Positions 49,903-59,565 of a DNA stretch of 64,000 nucleotides are shown here, one piece after another. A program made the translations under genes and the position numbers. The notes beneath the pieces are model-generated. The model saw nothing but the letters and a program-made list of their open reading frames with translations, was not told the origin of the DNA and did no database searches. The DNA comes from Gammaproteobacteria bacterium. GTDB lineage: Bacteria > Pseudomonadota > Gammaproteobacteria > Enterobacterales > Alteromonadaceae. Location: contig JAFLDV010000018.1 in the NCBI GenBank assembly GCA_017302255.1, positions 1 to 64,000 on the forward strand. The letters are read 5' to 3'. Numbering within the stretch: the first letter of the stretch is position 1; each line of letters opens with the position of its first letter.

Positions 49903-51717
49903 ATGAAATTAGCCAAATCGCGCTGGTCTTTGCTGGCAATTGTTGCACTGTCTTTTTCGACAAGTGCAGCACCAGCAAAAAAAATGCCGTCTCATTCGAT
50001 GATGTTAATCGGAGGCGGGGTTGATGTCTGTAGTACTTCACAGCAGTCTTCATGTCAGGCTAATGTTGAGTGGCCTACAAGCTTCCGCAAGAGTACGATG
50101 CATCAATTGGATGATCGTTATATTGATCTGATAGCTAAAGATGATATTTGGAAAGGTGGGCGTGAGCAAGTGGGCACTCAAGTGTTGGCAATGCTTAAGT
50201 TTTTGAAGCCAAAACTTGCTGATAAAGCTGTAAGTGAACGCGAGTTGACAAGATTGTGGCGCAGTAGTGACGTCGAAGCTGAGGGGGTTTGGGTTTCTGG
50301 TCGTGAATTATTTACATCACTAACCGAAGCTGAAAAAAATCTAATACTTGATCAATTAGAAGTGCAGCAAGTGCAATCCAATGGTGATCGAATTCAAGAA
50401 ATCGTAAATTTTGATGCAACACAAAACGATTACTCTAAGCAACTGTTTCAAAAATTTGTTGCTCTTGCGACTGAAGTAACAAAAAAGCCAAAACCAACTG
50501 TGTTAGTAGTTACTGCTTCTGGTCGTGATCCATATGCATCTGTCGACTTTTATTTGGATTTATTCAAACAAGTTGGTGCTGAACCAATCTGGTTTCCGGT
50601 GAACTCGGCATATCAGGCAGCGCAAAATCAAGCAGATCCTGTTGCTGCTTGTGCGGATTTCCTAAATATTCTGCGGAAAGAGCAAGGCACGTATCAGCGT
50701 GGTCGGATTTATCCAGATTTAATTCTGAAGCAAAAGGAGTTTTGTACTGCCGGTCACAAGTCTGCAGTTGCGCAGTTAAAACGTGCTGATGCAGTGTTTT
50801 TCAACGGTGGCGATCAATCGCTGCTGCTAAAAGCTCTGAAAAACAAAGACGGTACTGATACGCCTGAACTTGCGCAATTACGCCAAATGTATGAACGCGG
50901 TGAAATTATTATCGGTGGCACCAGCGCAGGCACTGCAGTAATGGCTGGTGGCAATTATCAAGGCAGCAGTTCAGTAATGATAAGTGGCGGCACCAGTATC
51001 GATGCGATTTTAAATGGCGCTAAGCCGTTAACTCCAGAACTAATTGGTTGTGCTGCAAACAATACCTGTGGCGCCGGTATTGCTGAAGATACCTTAACTT
51101 ATCAACCACAGGGCGGCCTTGGTTTATTTAGCTATGGCGTGCTTGATACTCATTTCTCTGAGCGTGGCCGTCAAGGCCGGTTGTGGCGTTTGTTGTTAGA
51201 TAGCGGTTCACGCTTTGGTTTTGGCATTGATGAAAATACTGCTTTATTAGTTGCGTTAACGCGTAAGGGAGATCAATTACTTAGCAGCTTTAGTGTGTCT
51301 GGTGAAGGTGGGGTCTATGTTGCCGAGGTAAATGCGGAAACTAATCGCGCTGAGAATAACTTTGCCAACTTAATGAGTCACTATTTTACGCAAGATGATC
51401 AGTTTTCAATTGTGCAAGGTCAAATATTGACCGAATTTGCGCCGTGGAAATATGCGCAAGGGGATAGTCAGCAGTTGATGGTTAATAGTGGCGATTTGTT
51501 TGGCGGCGATACTTATCGCACCATGGCCAATCTATTCTGTGCAAGTCAAAGTCCACAAGCGACTGGTCGTTTTGCGATAGATGGTCAAGATTATCTAGTA
51601 ACAGTGCGTAGGGCAAAAGGTTCTGCTAGTCGGCAAGGGACTTTTAACATCGGTACTAATAAACGCTCTTATTGTTCATACCGGAATTTTTCTATTCAGC
51701 TAAACATCGCCCCATAA
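49903..51717 (+). CDS. Exported cyanophycinase-like peptidase (family S51)
   Basis: 604 residues. Signal peptide (about 1-22, STSAAPA). The S51 fold is recognised by LIGGGVDVC (35-43), FNGGDQS (300-306), GTSAG (339-343) with nucleophile Ser341, and LDTHFSERGRQGRL near 414-427. Cyanophycinases are usually 270-420 residues; here about 150 residues are inserted after the first strand (about 44-197) and about 170 follow the last motif. It probably cleaves beta-linked Asp-Arg or similar peptides outside the cell. No cyanophycin synthetase is nearby. arcB starts 21 bases after its stop. Confidence 0.8.
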   Translation: MKLAKSRWSLLAIVALSFSTSAAPAKKMPSHSMMLIGGGVDVCSTSQQSSCQANVEWPTSFRKSTMHQLDDRYIDLIAKDDIWKGGREQVGTQVLAMLKFLKPKLADKAVSERELTRLWRSSDVEAEGVWVSGRELFTSLTEAEKNLILDQLEVQQVQSNGDRIQEIVNFDATQNDYSKQLFQKFVALATEVTKKPKPTVLVVTASGRDPYASVDFYLDLFKQVGAEPIWFPVNSAYQAAQNQADPVAACADFLNILRKEQGTYQRGRIYPDLILKQKEFCTAGHKSAVAQLKRADAVFFNGGDQSLLLKALKNKDGTDTPELAQLRQMYERGEIIIGGTSAGTAVMAGGNYQGSSSVMISGGTSIDAILNGAKPLTPELIGCAANNTCGAGIAEDTLTYQPQGGLGLFSYGVLDTHFSERGRQGRLWRLLLDSGSRFGFGIDENTALLVALTRKGDQLLSSFSVSGEGGVYVAEVNAETNRAENNFANLMSHYFTQDDQFSIVQGQILTEFAPWKYAQGDSQQLMVNSGDLFGGDTYRTMANLFCASQSPQATGRFAIDGQDYLVTVRRAKGSASRQGTFNIGTNKRSYCSYRNFSIQLNIAP

Positions 51718-51738
51718 GGCGAGTTAGGAGCCGCTGCA

Positions 51739-54042
51739 ATGAGTCAATACCCGGTCCGATACTGGGTTCGACAATTAGCCTCAGTGCAAAAGCAATGGGG
51801 CTGGTTGCAGCTATTTTCACTTGCGGTGCTGTTTATTCTGGTCACTGCAGGCTTAGTTGCACTTGCATTTAGTCTAACCATTCATAATTCCGTTGACTGG
51901 AACTTAGTGACCGGTGCTTTATTATTCGCAGCAGTTTTCTCTCCGCCGTTGGTTTCAACATGCTTATATTTGATTAAACACTTAGATGCTACTTTGTCCT
52001 ATTTGCAGGATTCTGCACGGCAAGAAAAGCTACTAAACGAAAACCTGCAAGAAAATATCCGGCAGCTCAATTTTGAAATTGAAGAGCGCAAGAAGGCATT
52101 CCAAGCAAAACGACGAGCTATTGATGAACTTCGCAAAGAAATCTCCGGCCGGAAAAAGACGCAAAAGGAACTTGAAGAACAAAGCTTATTAATGCGCTCT
52201 ATCGTCGACAGTTCGCCCGACTTATTCTATTACCGCGATGAAACCGGACGTTTCGCCAGCTGTAATAAAATGTTTGAGAAACTTATCGGCAAATCTTCAA
52301 TTGAACTGATTGGCAGATATCCTTCAGAGATTTATGCGCCGGATATGGCGCCAGCTGCCATTTTGACCGACCATGAAGTTTCGGTAAGCCAAGCAGAACT
52401 GACCGTTGACGTTGAATATGTGACCCCTGATGGCCAGACAATTTGGTTTGAAATGCGTAAAGTCCCGTTTTTCGACCGCCAAGGCCGCTATATCGGATTA
52501 CTAGGCTTTGGCCGTGATATCACCTCACGTAAACTTGCCGAACAAGCCCTTGAACGCGCTTATCTGGATAAAGGGAAATTCATCGCGACCCTTAGTCACG
52601 AGTTAAGAACCCCGCTTAACGGTATCGTCGGTTTGACTCGTCGTTTGCTCGAAACCAAACTGAGTCAGGAACAGCGCAGTTGGTCCAACACGATTTTTAG
52701 CAGCGCCGAAACCTTGGGTAATATTTTCAACGACATCATCGACTTGGATAAAATAGATCGCCAAGATTTGGATATCGTTTATCAAAGCATCGAAATCGAC
52801 AAGTTTATTGGGGATATCGCCAACTTCGCTGAGTTGATTTGCCAGCAAAAAGGCCTGAAATTCAAGTTGCAGTTGCTGGGTGAGCTCGACGGTTTTTTAA
52901 AGTTGGACCCAACCCGTGTTCGGCAAGTTTTGTGGAACCTTATCAACAACGCGGTAAAATTTACCGCCCGTGGTCAAGTGAGTTTGACTGCGGAATTTAG
53001 TCAAACTGCTACGCCACAACTCAAATTCCAAATTACCGACACCGGCATCGGTATTTCTATCACTGAGCAGCAACGTATATTCGATATGTACTATAAATCC
53101 AGCGATGGCCGTCGGTTATCGATAGTGGGTTCAGGCATCGGGTTATCGGTATCAAAAGCTTTAGTTGACGCCATGCACGGCAATATCAGTGTCAGCAGCC
53201 AAATCAACCAAGGGTCCACCTTTACCGTGGAATTGCCAACTGAGGTCTTATTAAAACCTGAAGCGACACCAGCAGTAGTGTGCCCAAGTCTAACTGTGTT
53301 GCTAGTTGAGGACGTGCCGCTCAATGCCGAAATCGCGACCAATTTATTAGAGCAACGAGGCCATACGGTCGTTCATGCTGAAACCGGTGAGGATGCTCTA
53401 GCGCTGCTTGAGACTGAGGATGACATTGATTTGGTGCTGTTAGACATGCAATTGCCAGATATGACTGGTGATCAAATTGCCCGATTTATGCAGGAAGAAC
53501 CGCACTTAGCACAAATACCTATTGTGGTGCTCAGCGCTAACGTGCGAAAAGCCGAAGAGCAATTGGCAGGGATCCAAATTGCGGGTGCCTTAGCTAAGCC
53601 AATCAACACGAATAATCTTGATCAAGTCCTAGCTGAGCTGTTTGCACCTAGTTTGATCCGTAGCCAACAAAAAGTGGTGGCTAGCGATGAAGACGCTGTT
53701 TTGGACCTAAACATCCTGCAAGATTATCTGCAGTCGCTTGGTGTGAACTCGGTCAAACGCAGTATTCAATTATTCCAACAATTACTGCCTGGTTATATCA
53801 ATAAAATGGTCGAAGCGGCGACGCAACAGCAGTTGCATGAATTCCAGGAAGCGGCGCATAAATTAAAAGGCGCAGCTTCATCAGTAGGGTTGTTGTGGGT
53901 CCAGCAACAAGCCAAGGAGTTTGAACTTAATGAAACGCCTAAATGGCAGAGTTTAGAGCGGCAACTAATTGAATTTCATTTAACTATTGAACAACATCTG
54001 AAAGTCCTGCAAGAGTATGTCGCTGCAGAGGCTAATGAGTAG
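51739..54042 (+). CDS. arcB: Aerobic respiration sensor kinase ArcB (hybrid)
   Basis: 767 residues (778 in E. coli): two membrane segments (about 23-47 and 56-79) with a very short periplasmic loop, a coiled coil (90-150), PAS domain (150-265), HisKA with His287 (SHELRTPLNG), HATPase, receiver with Asp569 (LLDMQLPDM) and HPt with His707 (AAHKLKGAASS). Positions fit E. coli His292, Asp576 and His717. Of the two redox cysteines of E. coli, Cys180 is kept (Cys175) but Cys241 is Trp236. GGAG lies ten bases before the ATG. The gene should report quinone redox state to ArcA, which is elsewhere. Confidence 0.92.
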   Translation: MSQYPVRYWVRQLASVQKQWGWLQLFSLAVLFILVTAGLVALAFSLTIHNSVDWNLVTGALLFAAVFSPPLVSTCLYLIKHLDATLSYLQDSARQEKLLNENLQENIRQLNFEIEERKKAFQAKRRAIDELRKEISGRKKTQKELEEQSLLMRSIVDSSPDLFYYRDETGRFASCNKMFEKLIGKSSIELIGRYPSEIYAPDMAPAAILTDHEVSVSQAELTVDVEYVTPDGQTIWFEMRKVPFFDRQGRYIGLLGFGRDITSRKLAEQALERAYLDKGKFIATLSHELRTPLNGIVGLTRRLLETKLSQEQRSWSNTIFSSAETLGNIFNDIIDLDKIDRQDLDIVYQSIEIDKFIGDIANFAELICQQKGLKFKLQLLGELDGFLKLDPTRVRQVLWNLINNAVKFTARGQVSLTAEFSQTATPQLKFQITDTGIGISITEQQRIFDMYYKSSDGRRLSIVGSGIGLSVSKALVDAMHGNISVSSQINQGSTFTVELPTEVLLKPEATPAVVCPSLTVLLVEDVPLNAEIATNLLEQRGHTVVHAETGEDALALLETEDDIDLVLLDMQLPDMTGDQIARFMQEEPHLAQIPIVVLSANVRKAEEQLAGIQIAGALAKPINTNNLDQVLAELFAPSLIRSQQKVVASDEDAVLDLNILQDYLQSLGVNSVKRSIQLFQQLLPGYINKMVEAATQQQLHEFQEAAHKLKGAASSVGLLWVQQQAKEFELNETPKWQSLERQLIEFHLTIEQHLKVLQEYVAAEANE

Positions 54043-54564
54043 CTATCGTAATTGCCGCCACTTGCGATCACCGCTAAAAATTACTGTACCTTTGTATTCA
54101 CCTTGCTGAAAGTTCACCCGATTAATTTGTTTGGCCAAACTATCCTGTAGCACGGTTTGTTGCAGTTCTAGCTTAGTTAAATCCTGCTTCTCAGTTGATT
54201 CTTGATAAATTTCAACAAGCTGAGGTGTGATTTGGATACCTACCCATTGCAGTTCAACCACATCGTCACCCTGACGTAGTTTGAAATGTCGCTCAATATA
54301 GTGCTGTAACACGGCCTCATGCTCAGGATGTTCTAGGTTAATCGCTAACTGTGTTTGAGCCATTAATACCGCCGTTAGGTCGTGCAACGTATAACTATGC
54401 ACGATCTCCAATTTCCCTGATTTAGGGTTGGTTTCAATATTAACGATACTTTCAAAAAAGGTATGTGAGTAAGCGAATTGACTGAATGTAAACGTCAACA
54501 CCAAGAAAAAGCCACGCACAGCGAGCTGCTGTGCGTGGCGAATTTTGCTAAGACTTACTGCCAT
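54043..54564 (-). CDS. DUF6702 exported protein
   Basis: 173 residues. An N-terminal signal (about 15-33; ends SQFAYS) precedes a DUF6702-type domain beginning HTFFESIVNIETNPKSGKLEIVH, with a LAINLEHPEHEAVLQHYIERHF segment. Its ATG overlaps the stop of the M1 peptidase gene (TGATG), so it is made coupled to that enzyme. DUF6702 proteins often sit beside M1 peptidases; their function is unknown. It converges on arcB with no gap and no visible terminator. Confidence 0.78.
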   Translation of the reverse strand: MAVSLSKIRHAQQLAVRGFFLVLTFTFSQFAYSHTFFESIVNIETNPKSGKLEIVHSYTLHDLTAVLMAQTQLAINLEHPEHEAVLQHYIERHFKLRQGDDVVELQWVGIQITPQLVEIYQESTEKQDLTKLELQQTVLQDSLAKQINRVNFQQGEYKGTVIFSGDRKWRQLR

Positions 54565-56912
54565 CAAGGTTGCTCGTCCGTTTTGACGTCTTTATCGGCT
54601 TTTTCATCTTTGGCAGGTTTTAATTTTTCATTAAAATCCTTCATCTGATTGTCGCCTTTTTTCCGTTTGTACAGCTCTAGTTTGCTATGCGCCACTTTGC
54701 GTGGCCAACTGTTGTTGTTGACATCAATATCGGCGGTTTCCCAATGTGGATCTAGCTCAACCGCCACTAGCTCTTTATCAAGAATAAGTAATTTGCTGAC
54801 ATTTTTACTGTTTTTACGCCAGATTTCTGCAGGGATCCGGACTTCTTCGGTAGTGCCATCTTTGAATTTCAGTTCAAGAATAATTGGCATTACTAATCCG
54901 CCGACATTGCTAAACTCTAGTTGATAGGCAAGCTTGTCATGGCTTAACAAAGCTTTTTCATAGTCTTCGAGTTTGGCGATCGAGCTCTGATACTCGTTTC
55001 TATCAGCATTGGTCACTTCAAATTTCGCATGCTCGTTGTAGAAATCCCTCAACTCTGGTTGGGAATCCAAGCGTTTTGGTAGTGATTTATTGCGTTTTTC
55101 ACTGAGGGATTCAGGTTGTGCAGCTTCCTGACTTTGCTCCCAAGCCTTTTCTGTTTCTGGATTTTTACTGTCGATATGCACTAGTGTCACTTTATCCAAT
55201 GCAATATCTACTGGATCTGTGGTGTAGAACCAACCACGCCAGAACCAGTCTAAATCGACAGCAGAAGCATCTTCCATGGTACGGAAGAAGTCGGCAGGAG
55301 TAGGGCGCTTGAATTTCCAACGTTCGGCATAAGTTTTAAATGCAAAGTCGAACAGCTCACGACCCATAATTGTTTCGCGCAGAATATTCAACGCAGTAGC
55401 CGGTTTGCCGTAAGCATTGTTACCAAACTGCAAGACCGACTCTGAGTTAGTCATGATTGGTACTTGGTGCTCACTGCGCATGTAATCGACGATATCCCGA
55501 GGTTCGCCACGGCGTGACGGGTATTTTTCTTCCCAACTTTGTTCAGCAAGGTATTGCACAAAAGTATTTAAACCTTCATCCATCCAAGTCCATTGCCGTT
55601 CATCAGAGTTAATAATCATTGGATAATAATTGTGGCCAACCTCATGGATAATTACGGAAATTAGCCCGTATTTGGTCATTCGAGAGTAGGTTTTTTCGCC
55701 GGTCTTTTTGTCTTTTTCTGGCCGTGCGCCATTAAAAGAAATCATTGGATATTCCATACCACCGACTGGGCCGTTTACTGAAATCGCCACTGGATACGGA
55801 TATTCAATGCTGTATTTGTTGTAGCTTTCGATGGTGTGAACTACGGCTTGTGTTGAGTACTGTTGCCACAGCGGATTACCATCTTTTGGATAATATGACA
55901 TCGCCAATACGTCGCGACTGCCGCTTTTTACTCTTTGGGCATCCCAAATGAATTTCCGGCTAGAGGCAAAAGCAAAGTCCCGCACATTTTTCGCTTTAAA
56001 TTGCCAAGTTTTGCGTTCATCAGTTCCAGCCTTTTCATTTTCAATGGCTTCAGCTTCAGTAACAATAAGTACTGGTTTGTCTGATTTGGCTGCGGTTTCG
56101 AGACGCTGTTGTTCGGTGTCCGATAGCACGTCATCCGCATTTTGCAGCTCACCTGTTGCCGCAACGATGTGGTCGGCAGGCACTGTAATTGCGACATCGT
56201 AATTACCAAACTCTAAGGTAAATTCGCCGTCACCTAAAAACTGTTTGTTTTGCCAGCCGTAGACATCGTAATAAGCTGCCATCCGCGGAAACCACTGGGC
56301 AATTTCATAGAGGTAGTTGTTATCTTCTTTGAAATATTCATAGCCTGAGCGGCCGCCCAGAACTTTTTGTTCGGTGATTTTATAATTCCATTCAATTTGG
56401 AATTCAACATCATCGCCTGACGCTAAGCCGTTTGGTAAATCGATACGCAACATCGTGCCACTGACGGTGTATTTTGCCGGCTTACCACCGATAGTGAGCG
56501 CTTTGATTTGATAACCACCATGCCAAATTGGGCTTTGGGTTATGGTTCGAAAGTCATCGTAGGTCACTTTCTCTTCGGCAACGCCCGGCTCTGTCAGCAC
56601 CGCCGCGGAATTCTGTTGGTAAATGTTTTGATCAAGCTGCAGCCATAAATAATCTAACCGATCCGGTGAATTATTCTGATAACGAACCTTAGCATGCGCA
56701 CTTAATAGATGAGTTTTCTCATCCAAGCTCGCCTTAATTTGGTAATCAGCTTGTTGCTGCCAATACTGATGACCCGGTGCTCCCGACGCGGTGCGGTAGG
56801 TATTCGGGGTTGGCAGAATTTCTTCAAGTTGGCGAAATTTGTCTTCAGATGTTGCTTGCACATTTCCGGCAAAAAATGCGCCAGCAAATAATGCTAATAG
56901 TTGTTTATTCAT
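54564..56912 (-). CDS. Exported M1-family zinc aminopeptidase
   Basis: 782 residues from ATG 56912, with a signal peptide of 20 residues (AGNVQA). The frame is open 14 codons further, but the signal fixes the start. The M1 zinc site is HEVGH followed after 18 residues by Glu in TWMDEGLN. Substrate-binding residues appear in PVGGMEYPM, which replaces the usual GAMEN motif with GGMEY. The final 45 residues are highly charged. Probably removes N-terminal residues from peptides in the periplasm or outside. Coupled with the DUF6702 gene. Confidence 0.88.
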   Translation of the reverse strand: MNKQLLALFAGAFFAGNVQATSEDKFRQLEEILPTPNTYRTASGAPGHQYWQQQADYQIKASLDEKTHLLSAHAKVRYQNNSPDRLDYLWLQLDQNIYQQNSAAVLTEPGVAEEKVTYDDFRTITQSPIWHGGYQIKALTIGGKPAKYTVSGTMLRIDLPNGLASGDDVEFQIEWNYKITEQKVLGGRSGYEYFKEDNNYLYEIAQWFPRMAAYYDVYGWQNKQFLGDGEFTLEFGNYDVAITVPADHIVAATGELQNADDVLSDTEQQRLETAAKSDKPVLIVTEAEAIENEKAGTDERKTWQFKAKNVRDFAFASSRKFIWDAQRVKSGSRDVLAMSYYPKDGNPLWQQYSTQAVVHTIESYNKYSIEYPYPVAISVNGPVGGMEYPMISFNGARPEKDKKTGEKTYSRMTKYGLISVIIHEVGHNYYPMIINSDERQWTWMDEGLNTFVQYLAEQSWEEKYPSRRGEPRDIVDYMRSEHQVPIMTNSESVLQFGNNAYGKPATALNILRETIMGRELFDFAFKTYAERWKFKRPTPADFFRTMEDASAVDLDWFWRGWFYTTDPVDIALDKVTLVHIDSKNPETEKAWEQSQEAAQPESLSEKRNKSLPKRLDSQPELRDFYNEHAKFEVTNADRNEYQSSIAKLEDYEKALLSHDKLAYQLEFSNVGGLVMPIILELKFKDGTTEEVRIPAEIWRKNSKNVSKLLILDKELVAVELDPHWETADIDVNNNSWPRKVAHSKLELYKRKKGDNQMKDFNEKLKPAKDEKADKDVKTDEQP

Positions 56913-57162
56913 ATATTTGATTCTTATGGTTCGTTGAATTCTTATCCTACACATTCAATGTGCATTACCGAGCCGCAGTGCGACCAGTGGATTGATTTTC
57001 CGGTTAAAGTTAGCAACCTCAGTGCTGTAGTCATTTTTTGCCATCTCAGATGTTCGCCAAACTAAGCCAATCACTTTTCCCGCGCGGCTTTTAGTCGCAT
57101 TTGCCAGAATACTTGACTATAATGCTCGGCTATTTTTACCGGCTTTCAAAAAGGTGTTCCCG

Positions 57163-59415
57163 ATGGCTGAAAATGCTATTTCTTCGCGCAAATCAGCACC
57201 AGTTGCTCGTATGGCGGCTGAGCGTGATTTGTTTTCTTACCCAAAATACTGGGCGGAGAGCTATGGCATTGCGCCGTTTTTACCAATGTCACGCAAAGAG
57301 ATGGACAAACTTGGTTGGGACAGCTGCGATATCATCTTAGTGGTTGGTGATGCTTATGTAGACCACCCAAGCTTTGGTATGGCCGTTGTTGGCCGCATGT
57401 TAGAAAGCCAAGGCTTTCGCGTTGGTATCATTGCTCAGCCAGAGTGGAACAGCAAAGACGCATTTATGGCTCTTGGTAAACCGAACCTATTCTTCGGGGT
57501 ATCGGCCGGTAATATGGATTCGATGATCAACCGCTATACTGCCGATAAAAAGCTGCGCCATGACGATGCTTACACGCCAAACAATGAAGGTGGTAAGCGG
57601 CCAGATCGCGCTGTGCTGGTTTACTCTCAGCGCTGTAAAGAAGCCTATAAAGACGTGCCTGTGGTCATTGGCGGTATTGAAGCGAGTTTACGCCGCATTG
57701 CGCACTATGATTATTGGCAAGAAAAAGTCCGTCGCTCGATTTTGTTCGATGCCAAGGCGGAAATTTTGATTTATGGCAATGCCGAGCGTCCTTTAGTTGA
57801 AGTCGCGCATCGCCTTGCTGCTGGTGAAACCTTCGAGACTATGCAGAATATTCGGGGCACTGCGGTTATTCGCAAAGAGCCACTGCCTGGTTGGCGTGGT
57901 GTTGACTCTACCGCCATTGATAAAGTTGGCAAGATAGATCCAATTCCAAATCCTTACGGCGCCGATGATGTCGGTTGTAGCAGTTACTCTGAGTTCGCTA
58001 AAGAAGGTATTGATTTAACCAAAGCTGCTGAAGTTGAAGCCAAACCTATTATGGTGCAGCCGCATAAGCCAAAGCCTTGGGAGCAAACTTATGTGAAGTT
58101 GCCGGCGTTTGAGCAAGTCAGCGTGAATAAACCGCTTTATGCCCATGCGTCGCGGATTTTGCATCAAGAGCAAAACCCAGGTTGTGCGCGGGCGATATTC
58201 CAGCGTCACGGCGACCGCCACATTTGGGTTAATCCTCCGGCATTTCCGTTAACTACGGAAGAGATGGATGGGGTATTTGGTCTGCCATACCAACGGGTGC
58301 CGCATCCTGTGTACGGCAAAGCCAAAATTCCTGCCTACGACATGATCAAAACTTCGGTGAACATCATGCGCGGCTGCTTTGGTGGCTGTTCGTTCTGCTC
58401 AATTACCGAGCATGAAGGTCGGATCATTCAAAGTCGTTCGCAAGAGTCAATTTTGCGGGAAATCGAAGAAATTCGCGACAAAGTTCCCGGTTTTACTGGC
58501 GTAATTTCCGACCTTGGTGGCCCAACCGCCAACATGTACCGGTTACGTTGTAAAAACCCGAAAGCTGAGCAAACCTGTCGTCGGCCATCCTGTGTTTATC
58601 CAACTATTTGTGAACATATGGACACTGACCAAAGCCCAACAGTGGACTTATACCGTGCTGCACGCCGCGTAGATGGCGTGAAAAAGGTATTAGTCGCTTC
58701 AGGCGTTCGTTATGACTTGGCGGTTGAAGATCCAAATTATGTAAAAGAGTTGGTGCAGCATCACGTTGGTGGCTATTTAAAAATCGCTCCTGAGCATACC
58801 GAAGAAGGCCCATTGTCGAAAATGATGAAGCCTGGCATGGGGGCTTACGATAAATTCAAAGCGATGTTCGATAAATACAGTAAAGAAGCAGGTAAAGAAC
58901 AATACCTCATTCCTTATTTTATTTCGGCGCATCCGGGTACCACCGATTTGGACATGGTGAATTTGGCATTGTGGTTAAAAGAGCGGGATTTCCGTTTAGA
59001 CCAAGTGCAAAACTTCTATCCAAGTCCAATGGCAAATGCCACGACTATTTACCATACCGAGTTAAACTCGCTGAAAAACCTGAAAGGTAACACTGACAAA
59101 GTGCCGGTAGCCAAAGGTGAGCGGCAACGTCGGTTACACAAAGCGTTGTTGCGTTATCATGATCCAAAAGGTTGGCCGATGATCCGCGAGGCGCTTCGAG
59201 CTATGGGAATGGCAAAACTGATTGGCAAAGGCAAAGGTTGTTTAGTGCCAGAAGAAACCCGTGATGAGCTGTCGAAAAAGCCAAAAGCGGGCGGTCAAAT
59301 CGCTGTGACTAAACATACGGGCGTGAACCCAATTAAAGCTGCGCTGATTAAAAAGCAGCAACAAACCGGTAAGTCTTCTGGACAAGCCTCATTTAAAAAG
59401 CACAAAGCCAAATAG
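57163..59415 (+). CDS. ygiQ: YgiQ family radical SAM protein
   Basis: 750 residues (739 in E. coli). The radical SAM cluster motif is [11 protein letters not shown], CxxxCxxC. The N-terminal region [14 protein letters not shown] and the [17 protein letters not shown] segment are almost identical in style to E. coli YgiQ, and a Lys-rich tail of about 40 residues closes the protein. ATG 57163 follows AAGG at about nine bases; a GTG nine bases earlier is in frame. The reaction is not known. Confidence 0.94.
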   Translation: MAENAISSRKSAPVARMAAERDLFSYPKYWAESYGIAPFLPMSRKEMDKLGWDSCDIILVVGDAYVDHPSFGMAVVGRMLESQGFRVGIIAQPEWNSKDAFMALGKPNLFFGVSAGNMDSMINRYTADKKLRHDDAYTPNNEGGKRPDRAVLVYSQRCKEAYKDVPVVIGGIEASLRRIAHYDYWQEKVRRSILFDAKAEILIYGNAERPLVEVAHRLAAGETFETMQNIRGTAVIRKEPLPGWRGVDSTAIDKVGKIDPIPNPYGADDVGCSSYSEFAKEGIDLTKAAEVEAKPIMVQPHKPKPWEQTYVKLPAFEQVSVNKPLYAHASRILHQEQNPGCARAIFQRHGDRHIWVNPPAFPLTTEEMDGVFGLPYQRVPHPVYGKAKIPAYDMIKTSVNIMRGCFGGCSFCSITEHEGRIIQSRSQESILREIEEIRDKVPGFTGVISDLGGPTANMYRLRCKNPKAEQTCRRPSCVYPTICEHMDTDQSPTVDLYRAARRVDGVKKVLVASGVRYDLAVEDPNYVKELVQHHVGGYLKIAPEHTEEGPLSKMMKPGMGAYDKFKAMFDKYSKEAGKEQYLIPYFISAHPGTTDLDMVNLALWLKERDFRLDQVQNFYPSPMANATTIYHTELNSLKNLKGNTDKVPVAKGERQRRLHKALLRYHDPKGWPMIREALRAMGMAKLIGKGKGCLVPEETRDELSKKPKAGGQIAVTKHTGVNPIKAALIKKQQQTGKSSGQASFKKHKAK

Positions 59416-59430
59416 CGTTGTGTGCTGAAA

Positions 59431-59478
59431 AATAACCCCAGCCTAATAACCCCAGTAAAAGTGCTGGGGTTATTTTTT
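59431..59478. terminator. Terminator with a duplicated left arm after ygiQ
   Basis: AATAACCCCAG occurs twice (59431 and 59445) and its complement once (59464-59474), followed by seven Ts. On the plus strand the nearer copy pairs to form a standard terminator. On the minus strand the distal copy can pair and is followed by five Ts, so it may also end the sulfatase transcript. Confidence 0.88.
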
Positions 59479-59565
59479 TCAGTGCTAACAGTCTTGTTTA
59501 GCTCCAAATGCAAGCAAGACAAGTGCTAGCGTCCTCCACGCGACAACAAGGCACTGCAAAGGGTT

